DNA from: Azospirillum brasilense | GTDB taxonomy: Bacteria; Pseudomonadota; Alphaproteobacteria; Azospirillales; Azospirillaceae | DNA: 64,000 nucleotides | Assembly: GCF_008365405.1 (NCBI RefSeq) | Contig: NZ_QOKV01000024.1 | Span: 23,228-87,227, forward strand | Direction of reading: 5' to 3' | Shown here: piece after piece, positions 8,548 through 16,363 of the stretch | Numbering within the stretch: position 1 is the stretch's first letter | Layout of the letters: each line of letters begins with the position of its first letter | Notes under the pieces: model-generated | Told to the model about the DNA's origin: nothing | The model's database searches: none | The model's input: only the letters and a program-made list of their open reading frames with translations | Program-made: the position numbers and the translations under genes

Positions 8548-9954
8548 TCAGCGGACGGACGGCGACAGCACGGACAGTGAGTCCGCCGCGCGCGGGCTGG
8601 CGTCGAGGCCGAGGACGGCGTCGGCGATGCGCGCCGCGGCGGTCTCGTTCACGGCCATGGCGGCGTTGCCGCGGTACTTGTCCACGATCTCGGCGTTGGA
8701 CAGCGGACGGTCGGCGGCGCCGCGGTTGATGTGCTCGCGGTGGCGCAGCTCCCGCCCGTCGTCGAGCGTGATGACCAGCTCGCCCGAATAGGCCTTCGGG
8801 AAGGGCGAGTCGGGATCGTGGCGGTAGGACACCTTCGACGCAATGTCGAGGATCGCCGCATCGCCCAGCGCGTCGTTCTCCAGCTCCGCCAGGGTCAGGC
8901 GACCGCGCACCAGCGCGGCGGCGACCAGGAAGGGCACGCTGAACTGCGCGTCGTAGGAGTTGGACGGCCGCTTCTTGTTGGCCTCCGGCTCGCAGACGGT
9001 CTTGACCACCTGCTCGGGCACCAGCGCCTCGATGCGGCGGATGCGCGCAAGGTCGAGGCCGTCGCGGCGCAGCTCCAGGGCGGCGTCCACGCAGGCGTGG
9101 GTGAAGTGGCAGGCCGGATAGGGCTTGATCGCCGTCGCCATCAGCTCCCACGTCTCGCCGAGGCCGGCGGTGGCGGTGCCCAGATCGGCGCGCCCGGCCT
9201 CCTTGCCGAGATAGGCGTTGAACAGGCCGAAGCGGCCCTCGTAGGGGCGGGTGACGCCGGTGAAGCCCTCGCGAGCCAGCGCCGCCGCGGTGATGCCCGC
9301 CGCCGCCGCCCAGCCGGGATGCAGGCGCTTGTTCCAGGCCCCGTCCTCCAGGAACTCCAGGCTGCCGCTCGCCATCGACAGGGCGATGCCCTGCGCGGCG
9401 GCCAGCTGCGCGCGGGTCAGGCCGAGCAGACGGCCGGCGGCCAGGGCGCAGCCGAACACGCCGATCATGCCCGTCGGGTGGAAGCCCACCTGATGGAAGC
9501 CGCCGCGCGCCACCGCGCCGAGCCGGGCCGCCACCTCGACGCCCAGCACGTAGGCGCTGACCACGGAACGGCCGTCCGCCCCGGTCATCGCCGCCGCCGA
9601 CAGCACGGCGGGCAGCACGCTGGCGGTGGGGTGGATAACGCCGCCGATGTGGGTGTCGTCGTAATCGAGACCGTGGCAGAGCAGCCCGTTGACCGTCGCC
9701 GCGTCGCGGGCGGGCAGCGAGGCGGGCATGCCGATCACCGGCACCGGCCCCTCCCCCGCCAGCCCGCGCAGGGCGGTCAGCGTCTTGTGGGCGAAGTCGT
9801 AGCGCGTCGAAGCCAGCGCGATGCCCACGGCGTCCAGCATATGGTGCGGCGCGCGGGTGCGGACCTCCGCCGGAATGGCGTCATCGGGGGTGTCGGCGAC
9901 GAAGGCCGCCAGCGTGGCGGCGATCGAGTTGGTGGTCGGATCGGTGGCGGGCAT
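8548..9954 (-). CDS. MmgE/PrpD family protein (2-methylcitrate dehydratase / itaconate-decarboxylase fold)
   Basis: Member of the MmgE/PrpD fold, which includes 2-methylcitrate dehydratase and cis-aconitate decarboxylase (the itaconate-forming enzyme). 468 residues, a normal length. Family motifs visible: a DAVGIALA segment near the N-terminus, NGLLCHGLDYDDTH around residue 90, and GMIGVFGCALAAGRLLGL. A strong ribosome site (GGGAGGAACC) precedes ATG 9954. Its exact reaction cannot be read from sequence; many catabolic clusters carry a PrpD-like gene of unknown role. In this cluster it may isomerise or dehydrate a branched dicarboxylate. Confidence 0.93.
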   Translation of the reverse strand: MPATDPTTNSIAATLAAFVADTPDDAIPAEVRTRAPHHMLDAVGIALASTRYDFAHKTLTALRGLAGEGPVPVIGMPASLPARDAATVNGLLCHGLDYDDTHIGGVIHPTASVLPAVLSAAAMTGADGRSVVSAYVLGVEVAARLGAVARGGFHQVGFHPTGMIGVFGCALAAGRLLGLTRAQLAAAQGIALSMASGSLEFLEDGAWNKRLHPGWAAAAGITAAALAREGFTGVTRPYEGRFGLFNAYLGKEAGRADLGTATAGLGETWELMATAIKPYPACHFTHACVDAALELRRDGLDLARIRRIEALVPEQVVKTVCEPEANKKRPSNSYDAQFSVPFLVAAALVRGRLTLAELENDALGDAAILDIASKVSYRHDPDSPFPKAYSGELVITLDDGRELRHREHINRGAADRPLSNAEIVDKYRGNAAMAVNETAAARIADAVLGLDASPRAADSLSVLSPSVR

Positions 9955-10032
9955 GGTTCCTCCCTCTTGTTCTTCTCGGGCCTCAGTTCTTTCGGACGGG
10001 GCTGTCGGATTGTCCGGATCAGTCGCCCCGGA

Positions 10033-10530
10033 TCAGTCGCCGATGCCGTGGCCCCGCTTGGGGACGAGGCTGGCCCGCTCGAAGGTCACGAAGACCGTGC
10101 CGTCGGCCTTGTAGCCCTCGGTGTAGGTGGTCACGATGCCCTGGGTCGGGCGCTTCTTGGATTCGCGGACGTCCAGCACCTTGGAGCGCGCGTAGATCGT
10201 GTCGCCGGGGAAGACCGGGGCGACCAGCTTGATCTCCTTCCAGCCGAGGTTGGCGACCGACTTGTAGGAGACGTCGTCCACCGTCATGCCCAGCACCATG
10301 GCCAGCGTCAGGCCGCTGTTGACCAGCGGCTTGCCGAACTCCGACTTCTCGGCGAAGGCGTGGTCGCAGTGCATGGGGTGGCGGTTCATCGTCAGCAGGC
10401 TGAACTGGATGTTGTCCGCTTCGGTGATGGTCCGGCCGGGGCGGTGCTCGTAGACATCGCCGACGGTGAAATCCTCGAGGTAGCGGCCAAGGTCGGCGAC
10501 GATGGTCCGCGGTTCCTGAACATCGGGCAT
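10033..10530 (-). CDS. MaoC-family enoyl-CoA hydratase (hot-dog fold)
   Basis: Hydratase of the MaoC hot-dog family, 165 residues, a single hot-dog domain. The hydratase core is seen in RTITEADNIQFSLLTMNRHP and MHCDHAF, followed by GKPLVNSGLTLAMVLG and NLGWKEIKLVAPVFPGD. This block strongly recalls the mesaconyl-CoA/methylmalyl-CoA hydratase group, although that enzyme is a double-length protein. It is the first gene of the minus-strand catabolic run and is divergent from the CitE-like lyase with 135 bp between starts. Predicted role: hydration of an unsaturated C5 CoA ester (itaconyl- or mesaconyl-type) to a citramalyl-CoA-like product (inference). The ribosome site is weak. Confidence 0.9.
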   Translation of the reverse strand: MPDVQEPRTIVADLGRYLEDFTVGDVYEHRPGRTITEADNIQFSLLTMNRHPMHCDHAFAEKSEFGKPLVNSGLTLAMVLGMTVDDVSYKSVANLGWKEIKLVAPVFPGDTIYARSKVLDVRESKKRPTQGIVTTYTEGYKADGTVFVTFERASLVPKRGHGIGD

Positions 10531-10619
10531 GGGCGGGCGTCTCTTGTCTGCGGATCAGAGGGGTGAGTGCGAGGCGCCGATCATTTCAAGGTGACATGTT
10601 CAGCGCGTGTGATAGCATG

Positions 10620-10631
10620 TTGTACGTACAA
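10620..10631. promoter_or_regulatory. Palindromic operator candidate TTGTACGTACAA
   Basis: Perfect 12-bp palindrome in the divergent promoter between the MaoC hydratase and CitE-like lyase genes. A copy with one changed base (TTGTCCGTACAA) lies before dctP at 12849. HutC-type GntR proteins bind short palindromes with GT...AC half sites, and two such regulators are encoded nearby, so one of them is the likely ligand. Confidence 0.65.
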
Positions 10632-10665
10632 ATAACACGCCCCCTCACCCTTGGAAAGCGTTTTC

Positions 10666-11562
10666 ATGCCCAACAATCCGCAGAACGCAGCAACGGCGTC
10701 GGAATCGCCGGTCCGTCGCTCCTACCTGTTCGTTCCCGGCGCCCGCCCGGACCGTTTCGCCAAAGCCCTGGGGGCCGGCGCCGACGCGGTCATCATTGAT
10801 CTGGAGGACGCGGTGGCCCCCGGCGACAAGGACAGCGCCCGCGCCGCCGTCGGTGCCTTCCTGCGGGAGCACACCGGCGCGGGCGGGCCGGCGGTGTTCG
10901 TTCGAACCAATTCGGTGCGCAGCCGCACCGGCCTGCTCGACATCCTCGCTTTGACCGATCTTCCGGACGGCACGGCGCCGCGCTGGGCGGGCATCCTGCT
11001 GCCGAAGGTGGACGGGGCCGAGGATGTCCGGCTGGCCGCCGGGCTTCTCGACGAGCGCAATCTGCCCGGCGCGCTCGGCGCGCTGATCGAGAGCGCCGAC
11101 GGGCTGGAGAACGTCATGGCTATCGCCGCGGCCTCCCCCCGCCTGTCCTTCCTGATGTTCGGCGGGGCCGACCTGTCGGCGGAACTGCGCGTACCGCTGG
11201 CCTGGGAGCCGCTGGTGCAGGCCCGCACCCGGATCGTGCACGCCGCCGCCCGCTTCGGGCTGGACGCGCTGGACATGCCGTGGATCGCGCTGGACGACGA
11301 GGAAGGCTACCGCCAGGAGTTGGCGCGCAGCGTCCTGCACGGCTTCACCGCGCGCTCGGCCATCCACCCCAAGCAGATCACCGCCATCCACGACGCCTAC
11401 ACCCCGTCGCCGGAGGCGGTGCTCCGCGCCGGTCGGGTCCTGGCCGCCTTCGAGGCCGCCGGCGGCGGGGTCTGCGTGCTCGACGGCAGGCTGGTCGAGC
11501 GGCCCCTGGTGCTGGGGTCCCATCGAATCCTGGCATTGGCCCGCCGGGCCGGAATGCTGTAG
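10666..11562 (+). CDS. CitE/HpcH-HpaI family CoA-ester lyase
   Basis: TIM-barrel Mg-dependent lyase of the citrate-lyase-beta family, 298 residues from ATG 10666, with GGAAAG eight bases upstream; a TTG at 10651 is an open alternative. Family motifs: SYLFVPGARPDRFAKAL at the N-terminus, DAVIIDLEDAVAP, the metal-binding glutamate in ALIESADGLENV, FGGADLSAEL and the C-terminal SAIHPKQITAIHDAY. The expected reaction is cleavage of a malyl- or citramalyl-CoA-type ester to acetyl-CoA and a 2-oxo acid. It starts the plus-strand half of the divergent catabolic island. (S)-Citramalyl-CoA lyase would complete an itaconate route to pyruvate and acetyl-CoA (inference). Confidence 0.93.
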   Translation: MPNNPQNAATASESPVRRSYLFVPGARPDRFAKALGAGADAVIIDLEDAVAPGDKDSARAAVGAFLREHTGAGGPAVFVRTNSVRSRTGLLDILALTDLPDGTAPRWAGILLPKVDGAEDVRLAAGLLDERNLPGALGALIESADGLENVMAIAAASPRLSFLMFGGADLSAELRVPLAWEPLVQARTRIVHAAARFGLDALDMPWIALDDEEGYRQELARSVLHGFTARSAIHPKQITAIHDAYTPSPEAVLRAGRVLAAFEAAGGGVCVLDGRLVERPLVLGSHRILALARRAGML

Positions 11563-11579
11563 CCAGGGATTGCCCGTTC

Positions 11580-12818
11580 ATGCGCACCGCGCCACCGCCA
11601 CTTGTCCGGACCCCCATGACCACGCAAGAAACCCCGCCCGCCCCCTTTCCCCTGCTGCTGGCGGAGGTGACCAGCGTCCAGACCGTCGCCACCCTGTCGG
11701 TCCTGACCCTGGCGACGGTCGCCCCGCTGGCCGCCGCCTCGCTGGGGGTGGGGTCGGAGGCGGTCGGCTACCAGATCAGCGTCATCTACAGCGCCGCCGC
11801 CCTGGTGTCGGCCTTCGCCGGTCTGGTGGTCCGCCGCTGGGGCGCCGGCACGGTGGGCGTCCTGGCCCTGGCGCTGGGGCTTGTGGGTTGCCTGGGCATC
11901 GCCACCGGTTCCCTGTGGGTCGCGGCGCTGGCGTCGGTGCTGCTCGGCATCGGCTACGGGCTGGTGAACCCGTCCTCCTCCCACCTGTTGAACCGCTTCA
12001 CCCCGCCGGCCCGGCGCAACCTTGTCTTCTCACTGAAGCAGACCGGCGTGCCGCTGGCCGGCGTGCTGGCCGGGCTGACCCTGCCGGGAATCGGCGAGAT
12101 TGCCGGCTGGCGCGGGGCGGCGCTGGCGGTGGCCGGCATGTTCGCGCTGCTGCTGGCTCTCTTCGCGCCGGGCCGCCGGGTGTGGGACGACGACCGTAGC
12201 CCCGGCCTGCCGATCCGCGGCAATTTGATGGAAGGGCCGCGGCTAGTCTGGCGGGTTCCGGCGCTGCGCGGCTTCGCGCTGATGGGCTTCTTCTTCTCGG
12301 CGATCCAGCTGTCGCTGATGGCCTTCACGGTGAACATGCTGGTGCACGACCTGCACTGGTCCATCGTGTCCGCCGGGCTGGCCGTGTCGGTGATGCAGGC
12401 GGCGGGGGCGGCGGCGCGCATCGGCTGGGGGCTGCTGGCCGACCGGTTGGGTTCCGGCGTGGCGGTGCTGGGCGGGATCGGCGTGCTGTCCGCCAGCGCC
12501 GCATTGGCCACCGCCGGTCTAGGACCAAGCTGGCCGGTGCCCGCGGTGATCGGCGTGCTGACGGTGTTCGGCATCGCCGCCATCGGCTGGAACGGCGTGT
12601 TCCTGGCGGAGGTGGCGCGGGTCGCGCCGAAGGGCACGGCCAGCACGGCGACGGGCGGCGCCCTGATGTTCACCTTCTCCGGCGTGGTCGTCGGGCCGGC
12701 GCTGTTCGCTACCCTGTTCAACACGGTCGGCAGCTACGGCGAGACCTTCGCGCTGATGACGGCCTTCCCGCTGGCCGGGGCGGCGGCGGTCCTGTTCTGG
12801 TCGCGGCGCAAGACATAA
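11580..12818 (+). CDS. MFS transporter (CynX/NimT-like)
   Basis: Major facilitator carrier with about 12 hydrophobic helices, 412 residues from ATG 11580 (AGGGA ten bases upstream); an ATG at 11616 would give 400 residues and is equally consistent with the fold, because the first helix starts after it. Loop features: VVRRWGAGTVGVLAL after helix 2, the NPSSSHLLNRFTPPARRN loop, and a GLLADRLGSG repeat in the second half. It follows the CitE-like gene by 17 bp on the same strand, so it is probably cotranscribed and moves a substrate or product of this pathway. Specific cargo is unknown. Confidence 0.9.
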   Translation: MRTAPPPLVRTPMTTQETPPAPFPLLLAEVTSVQTVATLSVLTLATVAPLAAASLGVGSEAVGYQISVIYSAAALVSAFAGLVVRRWGAGTVGVLALALGLVGCLGIATGSLWVAALASVLLGIGYGLVNPSSSHLLNRFTPPARRNLVFSLKQTGVPLAGVLAGLTLPGIGEIAGWRGAALAVAGMFALLLALFAPGRRVWDDDRSPGLPIRGNLMEGPRLVWRVPALRGFALMGFFFSAIQLSLMAFTVNMLVHDLHWSIVSAGLAVSVMQAAGAAARIGWGLLADRLGSGVAVLGGIGVLSASAALATAGLGPSWPVPAVIGVLTVFGIAAIGWNGVFLAEVARVAPKGTASTATGGALMFTFSGVVVGPALFATLFNTVGSYGETFALMTAFPLAGAAAVLFWSRRKT

Positions 12819-12848
12819 GGGCGGCGTCGATCGGCCCCTCGCGAATAG

Positions 12849-12860
12849 TTGTCCGTACAA
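12849..12860. promoter_or_regulatory. Second operator copy TTGTCCGTACAA before dctP
   Basis: Eleven of twelve bases match the palindrome at 10620. It lies about 90 bp before the dctP start, in the 130-bp gap after the MFS gene. Its presence in two promoters of the same catabolic island supports a common regulator. Confidence 0.6.
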
Positions 12861-12948
12861 TAATGTTGGCATACCGCACAGTTTTCCCCTATGATCGTTC
12901 GGACAAGCGGGCCAGAAGCGTCCGAACGCAGCAATGGGAGGGAAGCCA

Positions 12949-13980
12949 ATGTTCAATCCGTCACTGTTCAGGCCATTCTGGGCGAAGACGCTGCTGGTCG
13001 GAATGACCGTGGCCGGGCTGGCCGCCGGGACGCCGGGCCAGGCCCGCGCGCAGGCGGCGCCGGTCGAGATGGTGATGACGGACGAGATCGCGACGTCCCA
13101 CTGGACCGCCAAGATGATGGACGAGTATGCGGCCCTGATCGAGGAGCGCTCGAAGGGCCGCATCAAGCCGAAGGTCTTCCACTCCGGTACGCTCTACAAG
13201 GACAAGGACGCCGTCGCCGCCCTCGGGTCGGGCGCCGTGCACATGGTCTGGCCGGTCAGCGTGCAGCTTGAGAGCATCGCCCCGCAGTATGGCGTGGTGA
13301 ACCTGCCCTTCGCCGTCACCGACGCGGCGATGTCCAAGCCGGAAACCGCGCAGGAGGTCTCCAAGCTGCTGTCCGGGCTGGTGTCCGAGAAGGGCATCCG
13401 CGTCATGGGGCTGATGCGCACCGCCGACCTGATCTTCCTGTTCAAGGACAAGGAGGTCGCCTCGGTCGGCGACCTGAAGGGCAGCAAGATCCGCCTGACC
13501 GGCGGGCGCGTCCTGCAACTGCTGATGCGCGACTTCGGGGCCAGCCCGGTGTCGATGCCCGCCTCCGAAATGGCGGCGGCGCTGATGCAGGGGGCCATCG
13601 ACGGCATCTACACCTCCGCCGGCGGCTGGGAGATGGTCGGCACCAACGCCGCCAAGGTCGCCTCGCTGGTGCCGGGCATGAGCCTGCTCACCTACTCCGT
13701 CCTGGTCGACGACAAGTGGATGAAGGGCCTGCCCGACGACCTGCGCCAGGTGGTGGAGACGACCACCAACGAGATCATCGCCAAGCAGTGGCAGCGCGCC
13801 ATCGACTCCGACAAGAAGACCATGGACCAGATGATCGCCCAGGGCGGGCGTCTGGCCGTGGCCCCCGAGGCGGAGCAGGCGAAGTTCCGCGAGATCGCCA
13901 ACAAGGTCAACCAGGACTATGTCCGGCGCTACCCTGAGGTCTGGAAGCAGTATCAGGCCATCGTCGGCAACAAGAGCTGA
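12949..13980 (+). CDS. dctP: TRAP transporter periplasmic binding protein DctP
   Basis: Periplasmic solute-binding subunit of a TRAP transporter, 343 residues. A cleavable signal peptide of roughly 36 residues ends near ARAQA. The DctP fold shows SHWTAKMMDEYAALIEERSKG, AVHMVWPVSVQLES and GSKIRLTGGRVLQLLMRDFG, the region holding the arginine that usually binds the substrate carboxylate (KIRLTGG here). The start at 12949 is set by GGGAGGGAAGCCA before ATG; an ATG five codons earlier lacks a site. It has its own promoter region with an operator copy and ends in a good terminator. The partner permeases are dctQM at 1.7-3.6 kb. Confidence 0.95.
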   Translation: MFNPSLFRPFWAKTLLVGMTVAGLAAGTPGQARAQAAPVEMVMTDEIATSHWTAKMMDEYAALIEERSKGRIKPKVFHSGTLYKDKDAVAALGSGAVHMVWPVSVQLESIAPQYGVVNLPFAVTDAAMSKPETAQEVSKLLSGLVSEKGIRVMGLMRTADLIFLFKDKEVASVGDLKGSKIRLTGGRVLQLLMRDFGASPVSMPASEMAAALMQGAIDGIYTSAGGWEMVGTNAAKVASLVPGMSLLTYSVLVDDKWMKGLPDDLRQVVETTTNEIIAKQWQRAIDSDKKTMDQMIAQGGRLAVAPEAEQAKFREIANKVNQDYVRRYPEVWKQYQAIVGNKS

Positions 13981-14005
13981 GGCGATCCCCCTCGCTTCAC
14001 CTCGC

Positions 14006-14052
14006 GGTGCGGGCGGCGTTCCGGAAGGGGCGCCACCCGCACCGATTTTTTT
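14006..14052 (+). terminator. Rho-independent terminator after dctP
   Basis: GC-rich hairpin GGTGCGGGCGGCG / CGCCACCCGCACC (one mismatch) followed by a run of seven T. It sits between dctP and the converging SDR-like gene. Confidence 0.85.
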
Positions 14053-14061
14053 AATGTGTGC

Positions 14062-14763
14062 TCAGACCGACCGCATGAGGCCGCCGTCCACCCGGATGTT
14101 CTGGCCGGTGATGTAGCCGGCCCCATCGGAGGCGAGGAATGCGACGGTCGCCGCGATCTCCTCGCTCTTGCCGTAGCGGGCCATCGGCACGCCCTGGCGC
14201 CGCTCCTCGGTCGCCGGCAGGCTGTCGATCCAGCCGGGCAGCACGTTGTTCATCCGCACATTGTCGGCGGCGTACTGGTCGGCGAACAGCTTGGTGAAGG
14301 AGGCCAGCCCGGCCCGCGCGACCGCCGAGGTCGGGAACATCGGGCTCGGCTCGAACGCCCAGGCGGTCGAGATGTTGATGATCGTCCCGCCCTTCTGCCC
14401 GACCATCACCGGAGTCACCAGCCGGACCGCCCGGACGACGTTCAGGAAATAGACCTCGATCCCCTTGTGCCAATCATCGTCGGTCAGTTCCAGCAGGCCT
14501 TTTCGCGGGCCGTGGCCGGCGCTGTTCACCAGCGCGTCGATGCGCCCCCAGCGCTCCATCGTCCGGTTCACCAGACGCTCCAGGTCCTCGGCGGACTGGT
14601 TCGAGCCGGTCACGCCGATCCCGCCCAGCTCCTCGGCCAGAGCCTCGCCCTTGCCTGAGGAGGACAGCACCGCGACCTTGAATCCGTCCGCCGCGAGGCG
14701 CCGCGCCGCCGCGGCCCCCATGCCGCTGCCGCCCGCGGCGATGATGGCAACCTTATCGCCCAT
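14062..14763 (-). CDS. SDR-like oxidoreductase with degenerate active site
   Basis: Short-chain dehydrogenase fold, 233 residues. The N-terminal nucleotide-binding stretch reads AAGGSGMGAAAARRLAADG, a variant of TGxxxGxG, and the interior has NSAGHG (normally NNAG) and GGTIINIST with the expected serine. Where the catalytic YxxxK should be, the alignment gives SAVAR within FPTSAVARAGLASFTK, so both Tyr and Lys seem replaced. The C-terminus is normal (GAGYITGQNIRVDGG). It may therefore bind a dinucleotide without classic SDR catalysis, or use a different mechanism. It converges with dctP and is probably monocistronic. Confidence 0.85.
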   Translation of the reverse strand: MGDKVAIIAAGGSGMGAAAARRLAADGFKVAVLSSSGKGEALAEELGGIGVTGSNQSAEDLERLVNRTMERWGRIDALVNSAGHGPRKGLLELTDDDWHKGIEVYFLNVVRAVRLVTPVMVGQKGGTIINISTAWAFEPSPMFPTSAVARAGLASFTKLFADQYAADNVRMNNVLPGWIDSLPATEERRQGVPMARYGKSEEIAATVAFLASDGAGYITGQNIRVDGGLMRSV

Positions 14764-14899
14764 GATTCGTCATCCCTCTCCTGCCGGAACGGTTCGTCCG
14801 TTCCTTCCGCTCCTGTATCGCACCGGACGCAGGACGGGGCCAAGGGAAGCGTGCGCGCGCCTTCGGGCGCCGAAAGGGCGGCGCCGGATTCAAGGTCGG

Positions 14900-15025
14900 T
14901 CAGAGGGCGAGCAGGAAAGCCAGCGAGGCGACCGGGGCCGCCGTGACGAAGCCGACGGCGACGAAACGCTCGACCGGGCTCCAGGACGCCCAATCCCGCT
15001 GAAGCGAGGACAAGAACGACTTCAT
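14900..15025 (-). CDS. 41-residue single-helix membrane peptide (hypothetical)
   Basis: Short open frame beginning MKSFLSSLQRDWASWSPVER and continuing into one hydrophobic segment rich in Val, Ala and Leu to the stop. GAGGG lies just before the ATG, with tight spacing. The amphipathic N-terminus plus one helix suggests a small inner-membrane protein. I do not recognise a family. Conservation in relatives would decide whether it is real. Confidence 0.5.
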   Translation of the reverse strand: MKSFLSSLQRDWASWSPVERFVAVGFVTAAPVASLAFLLAL

Positions 15026-15198
15026 GATCCCTCACGGACCGGCTGATGTTGCAATGCATATAAGATACGGTTTCCGAGGGCGTTCGTGCCAGGGGCGTGG
15101 CTTCCGTATCGCGAAATATCGGGGGGTGATGCAGCGCTGCCACAGGCCGGAAAGCGGCACTCCGAAAGGGCTTTGCCGGACCGACGGCATCACGGGTT

Positions 15199-15225
15199 GC
15201 CCATCGGCCACACTGACCGATGGGC
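15199..15225 (-). terminator. Hairpin downstream of the GT9 gene
   Basis: GCCCATCGG / CCGATGGGC stem with a 9-base loop, just past the stop of the glycosyltransferase gene. No T-run follows, so factor-independent termination is uncertain. Confidence 0.45.
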
Positions 15226-15232
15226 GGGCGGT

Positions 15233-16363
15233 TCAGGGCGACGCACCGCCGCCTTCGCCGAACAGGTCAAGGATGCGCGCCGCCGCCAAGTCGGGCGGAA
15301 TCGAGGCGATGCAATGCGCCTCCGCCGCCGTGCAGCTTTCCGGCGGACAGGGCGGAATCGCCGCCGCGGGCCGCAGCACCAGCGCCCGCGCGCACCAGGG
15401 GCGGAAGCGTTCCGGCGCGTGGACGTGGTTGGAGTTCCCACCCTCCGGATGGCAGGAGAAGACGGCGACCGGCACGCCGACGGCGGCCCCGAGATGGGCC
15501 GGACCGGAATCCATAGCGATCAGCCCCGCCGTCCGCTCGATCACTGCCGCCGCCAACCGCAGGCTGGTCTGCCCGGTGAGGTCGGTCACGCGCCCCGGCA
15601 GGGCCGCGGCGATCCGCTCCGCCGCCGCCCGCTCCAGCTCCGTGCCGAGAACCGCCACCCGCGCGCCGAGCGCAATCGCCACCACGGCGACCACCGCCGC
15701 CAGCCGCTCCGGCGGGTATTCGCGCCGCGCGGCGGCGGCCCCCGGCGCCACGGCAACGATCCGCTCCCCCGCCGCATCGGCCAGCCGGCGGGCCGCCTCC
15801 GCCCGGTCCTCCGCGGTCAGATGCAGTTCCACCCCGTCGCCGTCCGGTTCACCGCCGACGAAGCGCAGCAAAGCGAGGTTCTGCTCGACCTCGTGGTGGC
15901 CGGACGGGGGCGTCAGCCGGTGGGTGTAGGCGCGGTCGAAGCCGGCGTTGCCCGCCGCCTTCCAGGGCGTGACCGTCTCCGCGAAGCCGACAACGGCGCG
16001 GGCGCGGCTGTTCGCGGCGAGCGCCGTGGCGCCGTGGCGGTCGAAATCGTAGCGGGGGACCAGAGTCAGGTCGAAGCCGGTGCGGAACGCCTCCGCGAAG
16101 GCCGCAGCACCGCCCGGCGTGACGCCGCGCAGATCGATGCCACCGTCCGGCTTCGGATAGGGCGCCACCACCGCGTCGACATACGGGCAGGTCTCGGCGA
16201 GGTCCGCCACGGCGGGGCGCACCGCCAGCAGGATTCGCGCCCGCGGCGCTGAGGCCCGCAGACCGCGCAGGAAGGGCGTGGCGAGCACGAAGTCGCCCGC
16301 CTCGTCCAGCTTCACCACCAGGATGCGCCGGGCGGATGAAAGGTCGATGGGAGCGTCCGTCAT
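15233..16363 (-). CDS. Glycosyltransferase family 9 (heptosyltransferase-like)
   Basis: GT-B sugar transferase related to LPS heptosyltransferases, 376 residues. N-terminal domain: RRILVVKLDEAGDFVLATPFL, close to the usual VxxxGDxxxxxP motif. C-terminal donor-binding domain: AVAPGAAA, LTGQTSLRLAAAVIERT and the diagnostic GLIAMDSGPAHLGAAVGVP. The ATG at 16363 overlaps the stop of the large TPR/transferase gene (ATGA), so the two are translationally coupled. Known heptosyltransferases build the LPS inner core, but GT9 enzymes next to O-GlcNAc-transferase-like proteins may act on other glycans. Acceptor unknown. Confidence 0.9.
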   Translation of the reverse strand: MTDAPIDLSSARRILVVKLDEAGDFVLATPFLRGLRASAPRARILLAVRPAVADLAETCPYVDAVVAPYPKPDGGIDLRGVTPGGAAAFAEAFRTGFDLTLVPRYDFDRHGATALAANSRARAVVGFAETVTPWKAAGNAGFDRAYTHRLTPPSGHHEVEQNLALLRFVGGEPDGDGVELHLTAEDRAEAARRLADAAGERIVAVAPGAAAARREYPPERLAAVVAVVAIALGARVAVLGTELERAAAERIAAALPGRVTDLTGQTSLRLAAAVIERTAGLIAMDSGPAHLGAAVGVPVAVFSCHPEGGNSNHVHAPERFRPWCARALVLRPAAAIPPCPPESCTAAEAHCIASIPPDLAAARILDLFGEGGGASP

